From Chloroflexota bacterium (GTDB lineage: Bacteria > Chloroflexota > Anaerolineae > J102), in contig JAADGC010000153.1 in NCBI GenBank assembly GCA_013152585.1, positions 1-52,017 of the forward strand: 52,017 nt of DNA. Direction: 5' to 3'. Within the stretch, counting starts at the first letter, position 1; every line of letters starts with the position of its first letter. Position numbers and translations under genes: made by a program. The notes below the pieces were generated by a model. The model did no database searches. It was not told the DNA's origin and saw only the letters and a list, made by a program, of their open reading frames with translations. This document shows positions 1-9,500 of this stretch, in pieces.

Positions 1-1882
1 GGTTCAGCCGGGCCAGACGATTCGCCAGCGAGGTGAGCGTGTCTTCGTCGTGCATCCCCATCATCGCCCCGTACAGCAAATCCTTGAGCGGAACGCCGGG
101 CTTGCGCTCCAGGGGGCGGCTGTCGGTCTTAAGCGATTGCGTGACGCCCACGGCGTCGATGATCACAAAATGGGTCTTGGGGCTGTGGGCCGAAGGCGTG
201 ACTTTGCGCAGTTCGTCGTAGTCCAGCACCCGCGTGCCCCGGCCCTTCATCTGCTCGAAATAGTTGCGGCTCTTCACATCGCGCATGAAGATGAGGACTT
301 CCAGCGGCTTCACATCGGTGCCGGTGGCGATCATGTCCACGGTGACGGCGATGCGGGGGTTGTAGTCGTTGCGAAACTGGGAAAGCACCGACTTGGGGTC
401 TTCCTCCGATTTATAGGTCACCTTTTTGCAGAAAGCGTTGCCCTCGCCGAACACTTCGCGGGCGATACGCACGATGTCATCGGCGTGGCTGTCGCTTTTG
501 GCAAAGATCAGGGTTTTGGGGATTTCACCGCGGCCGGGGAAGATGTCGGGCAGGCTATCCCGGTAGGTGCGCAGGATCAGTCGAATCTGGCTGGGATTGA
601 CCACATCCCGATCCAATTGCTTGCCCGAATAGCGCACATCTTCATCCAGCAACTCCCAGCGTTTGCGCCGGGTGAGCTTGTCCCGCTTGGGGATGTATTG
701 CCTGGCCTTGATCTCGGCCCCCTGCCGGGTCACTTCGGTCTCGATGGTGTAGACATCGTAGCCCACGTTGACGCCATCGGCCACCGCCTGCTCGTGGGTG
801 TACTCGCTGACCACATTCTCGTGAAAGAAAGCGTAGGTGCGGGCGTCGGGCGTGGCTGTCAAGCCAATCAAGAAAGCGTCAAAATAATCCAGCACCTGCT
901 GCCACAGGTTGTAAATCGAGCGATGGCACTCGTCGATGACGATAAAGTCGAAGAACTCGATGGGCAGATCGGGGTTGTAGACCACGGGCATCGGTTCTTT
1001 GCGCAGCACCTGGCGCTCGGCTGGATTTTCCAGCTCGGCGCTCTCATCCAGCGGCTCCCCTTTCAGGATCGAGTAGAGGCGCTGGATGGTGCTGATCACC
1101 ACCTGGCTGGCGTCGTCGATGTGGCTGGAGGTCAGGCGCTGCACGTTGTAGAGCTCGGTGAAGGTGCGGTTGTCATCGTTGGGCAGATAGCGCATGAACT
1201 CCTGCTCGGCCTGTTCGCCCAGATTTTTCGTATCCACCAGAAAGAGGACGCGCCGGGCCCCGGCATATTTCAGCAGCCGGTAGATGGCGGTGATGGCAGT
1301 GAAGGTCTTGCCGGCGCCGGTGGCCATCTGCACCAGCGCCCGTGGTTTGGCTTCCGTGAACGATTTCTCCAGGGCATTGATGGCCTGCACCTGCACTTTG
1401 CGCAACCCCTCCACGGGCAGGAGCGGCAAGGTCTGCATTCGGGCCCGCAGCGTATCTGGTTCGGCCAGCCAGGCTTGCAGCGTGCGTGGCTGGTGGAACC
1501 AGAAGACCTCCCGCGAGCGGGGCTTGGGGTCGCGGATGTCCCGAAACCAGGTAATCTCCCCATTGCTTTCGTGGATGAAGGGAAGGGGCTTCTGATCTTT
1601 GAACCACTTCAGCCGGGCCGTGGCGTAACCTTGGGATTGGTCTTCAACTTCATGGAGTTTGTGGCCCAGCTCCGGGCGTTTCGCTTCGATTACCCCCACT
1701 GGCTTGCGGTCAGCCAGCAGCACATAATCGGCGGGGCCGGTGTCGGTGGGGTATTCTCGCACGGCCAGGCCCGGGCTGCGGCTGAAATCGATGCAGCTTT
1801 TATCCTGCACGGACCAGCCCGCCAGTTCCAGCATGGTGTCGATCTTGTCTCGGGCTTTCTGTTCGGGGGTCTTGTTGGTCAT
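1..1882 (-). CDS. hsdR: Type I restriction enzyme R subunit, C-terminus beyond window edge
   Basis: Translocating and nuclease subunit of a type I restriction-modification complex. The ATG is at 1882 and the frame runs open off the left edge, giving about 627 residues. An N-terminal PD-(D/E)xK-type nuclease is visible with D52, E66 and K68 (VIEAKR). Walker A is TGAGKT at 188-193 and the DEAD-like motif is DECH at 317-320, followed by the LTATP motif III. A later segment (VTVDMIATGTDVKPLE) is the second RecA lobe. Family members are usually 750-1100 aa, so the C-terminal part is missing only because of the window edge. HsdM and HsdS are not in view; they may lie to the left. A 125-bp gap separates it from the secreted-protein operon upstream on the same strand; I see no convincing terminator there. 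An apparent 640-aa plus-strand frame over it is a shadow. Confidence 0.95.
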   Translation of the reverse strand, partial: MTNKTPEQKARDKIDTMLELAGWSVQDKSCIDFSRSPGLAVREYPTDTGPADYVLLADRKPVGVIEAKRPELGHKLHEVEDQSQGYATARLKWFKDQKPLPFIHESNGEITWFRDIRDPKPRSREVFWFHQPRTLQAWLAEPDTLRARMQTLPLLPVEGLRKVQVQAINALEKSFTEAKPRALVQMATGAGKTFTAITAIYRLLKYAGARRVLFLVDTKNLGEQAEQEFMRYLPNDDNRTFTELYNVQRLTSSHIDDASQVVISTIQRLYSILKGEPLDESAELENPAERQVLRKEPMPVVYNPDLPIEFFDFIVIDECHRSIYNLWQQVLDYFDAFLIGLTATPDARTYAFFHENVVSEYTHEQAVADGVNVGYDVYTIETEVTRQGAEIKARQYIPKRDKLTRRKRWELLDEDVRYSGKQLDRDVVNPSQIRLILRTYRDSLPDIFPGRGEIPKTLIFAKSDSHADDIVRIAREVFGEGNAFCKKVTYKSEEDPKSVLSQFRNDYNPRIAVTVDMIATGTDVKPLEVLIFMRDVKSRNYFEQMKGRGTRVLDYDELRKVTPSAHSPKTHFVIIDAVGVTQSLKTDSRPLERKPGVPLKDLLYGAMMGMHDEDTLTSLANRLARLN

Positions 1883-2007
1883 GGGGCAATACACACCACA
1901 GCGATGTTTGTGGAGTATACACCGCGCCACGACCTGCCGTCAACGAGCGTTAAGGGAACGGGGTATCAATAATCTCCGTTCTCCGTCAGGCAATCGCAGG
2001 CAGACCG

Positions 2008-5000
2008 CTACCGCTTGATCACCACGCCCGGCCAGAAGAGCCGATACATCTCCCGCACTTCGGCCTGCACCGGGCCGTAGAGGCGTCCGTCCGAGACGGT
2101 CTCAATCAGATACCAGTAAGTATCCGGACTGAGGAATGAATCTTTCCAGCGATAGTTGGCGCCGTCAGGGTCGGGGGCGGGGATGCGCTGACTGACCGGC
2201 TGGAAGGGGCCGGATGCCTGCAGGGCCCGCCAGACGACGAAGCCATCGGTTTCGCCGCCGGCTGTCGTCGCCCATTGCACCACCACGTTTTTCTCTTGCG
2301 GGGTGGCCGTGAGCTGGCCGGGTTCAGAACTGGGGGGGGGCGTTGCGCTGGTGGGCCGGGTCGGGCCACCGGGATCGACGATACGACCGTTGGCCAGTAA
2401 GTCGCCATCTCCCCGGCCGCCATCGGTCAGGTGCAGGAGGATGGTGTCGCCCCGAAATTCGGCGCCTGTATGGGTATCAAAGGCGAAGTGATACCAGTGT
2501 GGGTCGGGATTGCCGGGCTCGGCTCCGTATTTGAAGTAGTCGTGCATGACCGGGCCGGTGGGGGGCAGGATGAGCTTGATGGTCAGGCTTTGGCCGGGAG
2601 TGAGGCCCTCCAGGGCAAAGGAGAACACCCCCTGCGGGAAATCGATGGGCACGGGCAGGCTTTGGGGCAAGGGGGCGGCCAGGGCACGGGCGTTTTCGAT
2701 GCTGGTGCCGGGGGGTGAAACCACGGTAATGTAGCTGCCATCTACGGCATTGGGCATGGAGGTGACGTTTGCCTGGTCGGCATCGGGGATGCCATCGTGG
2801 TTGCCGTCGCCATTGCCGGGGGCATTGTTTTCGATGTCGCTGCTGATGCCGTCGGCGTCGTCATCCGGGCCGGTGACGAGCAGGGGCCAGCTTTGGATAG
2901 TGGCGCTGGGTTCGTGGCCGCCGGTGGTGGCAAGATAGACGGCTTCCAGAACGAGACCGGCGTCCTGCCCCGCAGGGCCAAGTTGGGTGCGCTGGCCGGA
3001 AAGGGCGAGGGCGGTGAAGGTGAACGTTGCCACCTGTGTTTCTTCGGAGATGCCGGTCGCTGACAGGATGTTGAATTTGATTTGGTCGGGGGCGAAGGTG
3101 GGATTGCAAAAACCGGCGAAGGTTTCATTCCCGGCGCCAATCTGGCAGTTTTGCAGTTGTAAAACGGCGGGATTGTAGTGCAGCAGGAAGGTGGCAGCCG
3201 CCAGGGCCATGCCGGGGCCGGGGGCCACGATCAGCGGTAGGGTGAGACTGTTGCCGGGGGTGATGTAGCCGGGGCCTTCACCCAGGCGTAAGATCAGCTC
3301 GTTGCCGGTGGCCGCGGGAGGCACGATATCGATGCCACCGTCGGCGGTCTGCACGGGCAGAGGATGGCCGCTGGGGTCGGCGAAGGTGGTGGGGCTAAGT
3401 TGGATGTCGCTGGTGTCACCGGGGGTGGCGCTGCTTGCAGCCTGCCAACGGACGGTCGCCAGGGTGAGGTCGCCGTTGACACCGCCAAGTGACACGGCAT
3501 TCAGGCGGATTTCGCCGGGGCCTGCCTGCAAGTTGCAGATACCGGAGCCAAAGGCGCTGTTCTGACTGCAGGCAAGCGGCTGCACGACTTGGGGCTGATA
3601 ATGCAATACGATGCTGATCGCTCCCAGGTTGGTAGCGCCTTCGATGCGAATGGCCGTCTCGATTTGGGCGGAAGCCGGCAGATCGTACTGGCCGCCGTTA
3701 GCGGCGTCGCCCAGCCGCAACAGGGCCACGCCGGGCCCGCTGCCGCTGTCGATGGTGACGCTGCCGGGATGGGTGCGTACGGGCAGGGGGATGGCGGCGG
3801 TGTCGTCAAAGCTGCGCACGGTCAGGGTCAGGGGCGTGCTATCTCCCACAGTAGCCGCGACCGCCGGCGTGAGCAACAGGTCGAACAGGGGCAGGTCACC
3901 GCTGATCCCTTGCGTTGAGATCAGGCTGACGCGCACGTGGTCGCCGTGCAGAGCGCACACACCCCAATCGAGTCGGGCGTCCTGGCGCACCCGGCAGCCG
4001 ACGGCCCTCACGATGGCGGGGTCGTAGCTGAGGTTGAGCGCGGCTGCACCCAGATCGCTCACCTGGCTCATCCACACGGGCACGGTGGTGGTGATGCCCA
4101 TAGACGTGCTGAAAGCGCCGTCGCCCTGGGGCGGGCCCACCCAAAGGTGCGGCGTCTGACCGGTGGGCTGGCCCAGGGTGATGCTACCGGCGGCGGGCAG
4201 GAGATAGAGCGGCTCGCCGCCGGCACCGGTGGCGTGATCGATGACCGGCTCTAACTCGCTGAGGGCGCCGGGGCTGGCGTCGGGGGCGGCCTGGAAGCGG
4301 ATGTCGAAGGCGGGGACGATGCCGTGCAGACCTGACGCCGACACCAGGTTGAGCTTTATCCAGCCCTGATCCGGATCGAAGTTGGGGTTGCAGGTGCCCA
4401 TCAGGGGCGAGGCAATGCGGCACTGACGGGGATGAAGCACGGCGGGGTCGTAGTGCAGGAGCAGGTCGAGGGCGCTGAGCGTGTGAGCGCCCGTAATCGC
4501 CAGGGTGACGGATAGGGCGAGGGTCTCTCCCGGCCGCAGCACATACGGTCCATGGCCGCTCTCTCCGATGCTCACCCTGCCATCTTCTCCGGCAACACCC
4601 CCCACTACATCCACCTGGCTGCCGGCGGTGTCGACGGGCAGGGCTTGGCCTTGGGGCGTGGCGAGCTGGGCGCTGGTGGGCGCGACGTTGCTGTGGCTGC
4701 CCACGGGGCCGTACACCTGCCACGTGATCTGGTAGAGGGGCTGCTCGCCGTTGACACCGGCAGCGGCGAGGGCATTGAATTTGACGGCGTTGGCGGCAAA
4801 GTGCAGGTTGCAATAGCCGCTGCCAAAGGCACTGCCGGGGGCTTTTTCGCAGGCGACCGCGCGCAGCACGGCCGGATCGAACTGGATCACGGCTGATGCC
4901 GTCCCCACGTTGGCGGCGTCGCTGAGCGTGACCGGCAGGGTGATGAGATCGCCCGACCTGAGGGTGTAGGGGACGCTGCGGCCATCGCCCACGCGCAGCA

Positions 5001-5148
5001 CGGCCGCTCCGGCCAGCGGCGCCGCCACACCGGGTTGCAACCCGCTGCTGAACATGAGCAGCAACAGGGCGGTGGTCAGTCCGGCCCAGAAGAGGCGCCG
5101 GAAGGGGTGGGCGGATGTTGAAGGCGCCGCAAGTGGATCAGGCCTCAT
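2008..5148 (-). CDS. Secreted protein with five cohesin-like modules, a choice-of-anchor U-like domain and an FN3-like domain
   Basis: Predicted exported scaffold-like protein of 1046 aa. A signal sequence covers about residues 15-45 (hydrophobic LTTALLLLMF). Five cohesin-like beta-sandwich modules of about 135 aa follow at roughly 49-182, 190-325, 336-467, 474-609 and 617-757. Each has the pattern F/YDPAVL, a Cys, 9-12 residues, then CysAsn (Ala in module 3), then K/R-F/L-N and a Gly-hydrophobic turn. Cys pairs are 100/113, 243/253, 385/398, 527/538 and 668/681. Residues 761-792 are Asp-rich TSP3-like calcium loops (DDDADGISSD), followed by a choice-of-anchor U-like domain (793-925), a Pro-rich linker, an FN3-like domain (943-1035) and the tail RLFWPGVVIKR. 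It is the last gene of the operon, 78 bp after the dockerin gene. No Shine-Dalgarno is obvious before the ATG. Family membership comes from motif reading; binding partners are inferred. Confidence 0.85.
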   Translation of the reverse strand: MRPDPLAAPSTSAHPFRRLFWAGLTTALLLLMFSSGLQPGVAAPLAGAAVLRVGDGRSVPYTLRSGDLITLPVTLSDAANVGTASAVIQFDPAVLRAVACEKAPGSAFGSGYCNLHFAANAVKFNALAAAGVNGEQPLYQITWQVYGPVGSHSNVAPTSAQLATPQGQALPVDTAGSQVDVVGGVAGEDGRVSIGESGHGPYVLRPGETLALSVTLAITGAHTLSALDLLLHYDPAVLHPRQCRIASPLMGTCNPNFDPDQGWIKLNLVSASGLHGIVPAFDIRFQAAPDASPGALSELEPVIDHATGAGGEPLYLLPAAGSITLGQPTGQTPHLWVGPPQGDGAFSTSMGITTTVPVWMSQVSDLGAAALNLSYDPAIVRAVGCRVRQDARLDWGVCALHGDHVRVSLISTQGISGDLPLFDLLLTPAVAATVGDSTPLTLTVRSFDDTAAIPLPVRTHPGSVTIDSGSGPGVALLRLGDAANGGQYDLPASAQIETAIRIEGATNLGAISIVLHYQPQVVQPLACSQNSAFGSGICNLQAGPGEIRLNAVSLGGVNGDLTLATVRWQAASSATPGDTSDIQLSPTTFADPSGHPLPVQTADGGIDIVPPAATGNELILRLGEGPGYITPGNSLTLPLIVAPGPGMALAAATFLLHYNPAVLQLQNCQIGAGNETFAGFCNPTFAPDQIKFNILSATGISEETQVATFTFTALALSGQRTQLGPAGQDAGLVLEAVYLATTGGHEPSATIQSWPLLVTGPDDDADGISSDIENNAPGNGDGNHDGIPDADQANVTSMPNAVDGSYITVVSPPGTSIENARALAAPLPQSLPVPIDFPQGVFSFALEGLTPGQSLTIKLILPPTGPVMHDYFKYGAEPGNPDPHWYHFAFDTHTGAEFRGDTILLHLTDGGRGDGDLLANGRIVDPGGPTRPTSATPPPSSEPGQLTATPQEKNVVVQWATTAGGETDGFVVWRALQASGPFQPVSQRIPAPDPDGANYRWKDSFLSPDTYWYLIETVSDGRLYGPVQAEVREMYRLFWPGVVIKR

Positions 5149-5226
5149 ATGTTTTCGTAGGGGCAGGTGTTGTTTGTTGGCAACATGGATTCTGAAAGCT
5201 CCCTCACTAATGTCGTGGCCCGCGAT

Positions 5227-6591
5227 TTAGCGCCGTAATTCGGGCAGGTAAAGGCGCGGGACCAGATCGGGGGCGGGGGTTTGTGCTGCGGTGGGGGCGA
5301 CGTCAGCGGCGGCGATAACCTGGGCATGGAAGAGCAGGGGCAGATACAGCCGCTGGCTCTCTTCGGGGATGGGGATGTCACTGGGGGCAGGCGCGCTTTG
5401 CTGCGATGCCTGGAAGCTCCAGAGCAGGGGCAGGTACAGCGGGTTGCTGTCGCCGGGGATGGGAATCAGCTCGGGGGCAGCCAGTTGCCAGGGAAGTCCG
5501 GCGCCCTGGTGGTCGGAGGTGTCGACGATGGCCAGCGAGAGGTTTTGTAACCGGGAATCGTCGCCGAGGGGGTGGTTCATGTGGAAGCTCACGGTTGCCA
5601 GTTCGGTTCCGTCGGAGAGGCCGGTGGTGCTAAGTGCGTTGAAACGCACGACTCCCGGCGCATAGTCCGCATTACAACTGGCCATGTCCAGCGCATCCGC
5701 ACTGGTTTCCTGGCAATCGACGGGCGTAAGCTGTTGCAGGTCGTATACCAGCTCCAGGGTACCGGCGCCGAAAGCTGCCTGTGGATCATCAGCCAGCACC
5801 CGCACGATCACCTGTTCTGTGGCTGCGTCGGCTTCGATCTGCAGGTGCAAGAGCAGCAGCGCCTCGTTGGGCGTGTTTTGCTCCTGGATGGCCGCGGCCG
5901 TGGGATGGTTGGGACACTCGACGCCGCTCATGCCCACATCGCATTGCAGGATGCGCAGGGCGTCGCTGGCGTTGCAGACGCCATCTTCGATGATGTCGCA
6001 CAAGGGCAGGTAGATGGTGCGGGGGCCGGGCGGGAAGCTGGTGACGCCTTCGATCAGGCCCACGTCGTACTTGAGCACCAGGAGGGCATCGCCGGAGTCG
6101 CGGCGACCGCTGGCGTTGACATCGCCCAGGGAATAGGCATCAGGGCCGGAAAGGAAGAGATCGAGGTGATAGGCGCCACCATTGCCGTCGCCGGGCACCA
6201 TGAAGCTGTTGAGCACGACGCCGTTGGCATCGGTAAACATGGCCGGGGCATCGTTGATCTGGAAGGTGATGTTTTCGCCCAGGCGGACGCTACCAGCGTC
6301 GTAGGCGGTGTCGCCGACGTCGTACTGGCGCAGGGGGATGCTGAGCACGTAGCCGTAGTCGGTGCCACTCACGGGGGCGATGACGGCGGTGACCACGCCC
6401 CCGCGCGGCAGCAGGGCTTTGACAGTGCCATCGCTAAGCGGCTGGCCGTCTCGCAGCACCGTGCCGTAGAGGATGAGGTCGGGCAGGGGCAGGGGCGTGT
6501 CGGGGGGGGCCTGCGCCAGCGCCTGCAGCGGGGCCACCAGTACCAGAAGACCGGTGAGAAGGATCAGCCTGAGGGATAGCCTGGGCTTCAT
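5227..6591 (-). CDS. Secreted dockerin-like plus cohesin-like protein with repeated LYLPLL motifs
   Basis: Exported 454-aa protein. I chose the ATG at 6591, which overlaps the stop of the giant gene by four bases (ATGA) and starts a clear signal peptide (LRLILLTGLLVLVAPLQALA). Residues 38-150 form a beta-rich domain. A dockerin-like double motif follows: GDVNASGRRDSGDALLVLKY at 156-175 and DIIEDGVCNASDALRIL at 199-215, the Asp/Asn-rich calcium loop plus helix pattern of type I dockerins; the second loop is less canonical. A cohesin-like module with Cys293/Cys306 spans 244-372. The C-terminus holds an imperfect tandem repeat of about 30 aa, each copy with I-P-I-P then LYLPLL (385-390 and 415-420), and ends in RLYLPELRR. 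Having both dockerin and cohesin-like modules makes an adaptor role plausible (inference). Translational coupling to the giant gene suggests matched synthesis. Confidence 0.85.
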   Translation of the reverse strand: MKPRLSLRLILLTGLLVLVAPLQALAQAPPDTPLPLPDLILYGTVLRDGQPLSDGTVKALLPRGGVVTAVIAPVSGTDYGYVLSIPLRQYDVGDTAYDAGSVRLGENITFQINDAPAMFTDANGVVLNSFMVPGDGNGGAYHLDLFLSGPDAYSLGDVNASGRRDSGDALLVLKYDVGLIEGVTSFPPGPRTIYLPLCDIIEDGVCNASDALRILQCDVGMSGVECPNHPTAAAIQEQNTPNEALLLLHLQIEADAATEQVIVRVLADDPQAAFGAGTLELVYDLQQLTPVDCQETSADALDMASCNADYAPGVVRFNALSTTGLSDGTELATVSFHMNHPLGDDSRLQNLSLAIVDTSDHQGAGLPWQLAAPELIPIPGDSNPLYLPLLWSFQASQQSAPAPSDIPIPEESQRLYLPLLFHAQVIAAADVAPTAAQTPAPDLVPRLYLPELRR

Positions 6592-9500
6592 GGTGCACTC
6601 TCCTCTGTGGATTGCGCCGCCGCAGTTCCGGCGTATGCGTAGGTCTGGAAGTAGATGTAGATGTCGGATACGTCCTCGATAAAGCGTTCGATGCCGATCT
6701 GGGGGTCGGAGAGCAGGGTGGCGCCGGGGATGACCAGCAGCCATTCCGTGTTCCATACCGTGCGCCCGATCAGGCGGGTGTCGGTGTTCAGCTCGTCGGG
6801 CGAGAAGGTATCGGAGTAGGGATAAGCCCGGAAGCGGGTGTAGGGTTTAATTTTGTACATTTCGCCGCTAAGACCGCCCAGACGTGGTGTCCAGTTCGGG
6901 TTCTCCATATCGGCCTGGGTGATGGGATAGGGCACGGGCAGCAGTTGTTCGGTGACGTTCCAGTAGCGCAGGAGGCCGCTGGTATTGCGCGGTCGGCCCA
7001 CATCCTTGCCGGCGGGGAGCAGGTAGACGCGCGGGGTTTGGGCCAAGCGACTGGTATCATAGCCCTGGAACCACACACCCACATTGGCGATCTTGGTGGA
7101 GAACTGGCTGGCGTCGTAGGCGCTGTCGCCAGGCCCGAGCGGGCGAGCGAAGAAGTTTTCGCCCTCAGTGATGGTGGAGGCGATAGGAATGACCAACCCA
7201 GGTTGCGGGCCGTTATCGCCATAGGGCCGCTTGGCTAGGCGGGCGACGTCGTCATTGCTGTAGATATCGGGCGTGTAGTAGCGCATCAGCTCCTGCCGCC
7301 ACTTGGCGTCGGAGTCGTCTCGCAAACGGAAGAGCTCCCGGCGCAATGAGAAGCGGTTGGCCTCGGCTTGCGGGTTGTTGAAGCCCATCTGGCCCTTGAG
7401 TATCTTGAAATTCTCGTTCATCTGCGCCAGGGGTTCGGCCAGACCGCCGGAACCAACGACCGGTTCGAGCGGCAGGGGGCGGAGCCGTCTCAGTTCGCCC
7501 AACGAGCGCAGGCCTATGATCTGGCGCAGGAATTTGTCGCCGTTGGCGGGATCGTCGCCAGAGAGGTTGGTTTCGTAGTCGTAGGCGGCGGCGGTGAGAT
7601 AGGTGTAGGTCTGGGCCATGTCGAATTGCCGGCGGTATTTCTGCAGGGCGTCATTTTGGAAGATGCGGTAGGCCATGTCGTTGTAGCGCTGCTCGGTGAT
7701 CTGCCCGGCCCAGCGTTTGCGCAGGCGGCTCAATTCATTCAGCTTGCGGAAGCCGCGCTGCAGGGTCTGATCATAGTTGCCCTGGGCCGAATTCACACGG
7801 TCCTTGGCCAGGTACACCGCCAGACGCAGTTCCCGTTCCTCCCGTAACAGACCGCCCATTGCCTTGCCGTACTGGGCGAGATCATAATTCGACGAGACTT
7901 CCAGGATGGCCGTTTCGATCCCGGCTTTCGCCGTGTCTTTTACGGCTCCCAGGACATCGACGCCTATGTCCAGGCCAAACACCACATTTGAAGCAATCGT
8001 ACTCAAGGCCGATCCGGACACAGAAAGGGCGCAAACAACGGGAGCGCCAACGTCGTTGGCCAGACCGGCGCTGCGCGGCGGGCATTCAGCCGCGGCATCG
8101 GTAATCGTTTTCGCCGTTTTGCCAAATTGGTTGATGGTTTTCGATATACCCTTGATCACACGGACGGTTTGATCGATGAGATAAACCGCCCATCTTTCGC
8201 TGTGCTTGAGACCACGCATGGCGGCGAGATACTGAGCCTTCTCCTTGATCTTCTTTTGCATACCGTCTATCTTTTCGACCTGGTTCTGGTAGGCCTGAAT
8301 CGCCATCTCGTATTCCACCCGCGCCTCGGTCAATTCTTGGAGGGTGTTCTGGATTTCGCCTGGCGCTTTGCGGGCGCTGTCTTCCGGCCAGGACGCCGGT
8401 TTGAAACGCCCCCGCCCCGCATCCAGACCAATGCCCACCCGGTACTCGATTTCCACTTTATCGCTGTCGCCCTTCTTGAGATTCACGTCGGAGCAGAGGT
8501 CTCCCCAGGTAATGGTGTCGATATAACGCTTGGGGAAATTCCCCAGACATTTGATCGTATTATACTCGAGCGTGAAGGTCGTCGTCTCGACGACACAGTG
8601 GCCGGCGTCCCTGTCCGCATCGCTGCACCGTTTCTGGGCATCGGTGAGTTCATTGCGATCCCAGAGATCGTAGTTGTAGATGTCGGGGCCGTCGTAGCCT
8701 GCCGGATAGGTGCCGTTGACACCGATGTCGGCGTCGTAGGGATAACCGAAGAGCTCGATCAGCTCGTTCATCAGCGCCGTATCTTTTTCGACGATGCTGG
8801 TGACGAAATCGCGGCGGGTGTTTTGCGATTGGCGCTGAGCGATCTTCATCTCGTTGGCATAGTCGAACAAATTGAAGGCGCTACCCAGGTTGACGAGCGT
8901 TCGGTCATAAACCTGCTCGAAGTGGGTCTTACCTCCACCCTCGGCCGTGGTCTTGGTCTTTGCCGGATCCAGATCGAAGAGCACGGCGTTACCCACCAGT
9001 CCTAGCGGGTTCAGGCCGCCGTCGGCCTCGTCCAACTGCTGTTGGATGGCGGCGTACTTGTCGGCGATCTCGCCCAGTTCGGCCACGGTGGTGCGGTCGA
9101 TCTTACGCACATCGCTGTAGCGATTGTCCACGGGCGGTAGGATGGCATTGGCCACGACCCAATCGAGATACGCGCCCTGCCCGGCGCGGCGCGCCCAATC
9201 GGCCACGCCCCAGGCCCGGCGCTGTCCGTCCGAGGTGTCGATGTGGCTGTCCACGTATTCTTGGCTGTGCGGATCCGAGTATTCCTTGCGGTAGGTCAGG
9301 TCCACGATTTCGGCCCCCATCCGCGCCTTGGCGGCAGCAGCAATGGCAAAACGGCGCTCGTCGTAGTAGTCCACCACCACCGGCGCCCCGGCCACGAGGA
9401 TAGGCTCGGCCCGGGGTGACCAGGTGTAGTAAGGATGGCGTAGCAATTGGTAATATTTGCTGATCGCCGTCAGCATCTGGCCCCAGGCGTCGCCGTGCCC

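Noticed and set aside
50-1972. 640-aa open frame on the plus strand
   Set aside because: It is antisense to a clear HsdR with nuclease and helicase motifs; its His- and Ala-rich composition is that of a shadow frame.
5572-6579. 335-aa plus-strand open frame, and similar ones at 9447-11072 and 13503-14813
   Set aside because: All lie opposite the secreted-protein genes, have shadow-like composition and no domain motif or ribosome site.
6588-9000. Insecticidal Tc-toxin-like or other pore-forming toxin at the end of the giant
   Set aside because: Coiled coil and small-residue segments recall such proteins only loosely; no RHS repeats, TcA/TcB signature or toxin domain could be seen.
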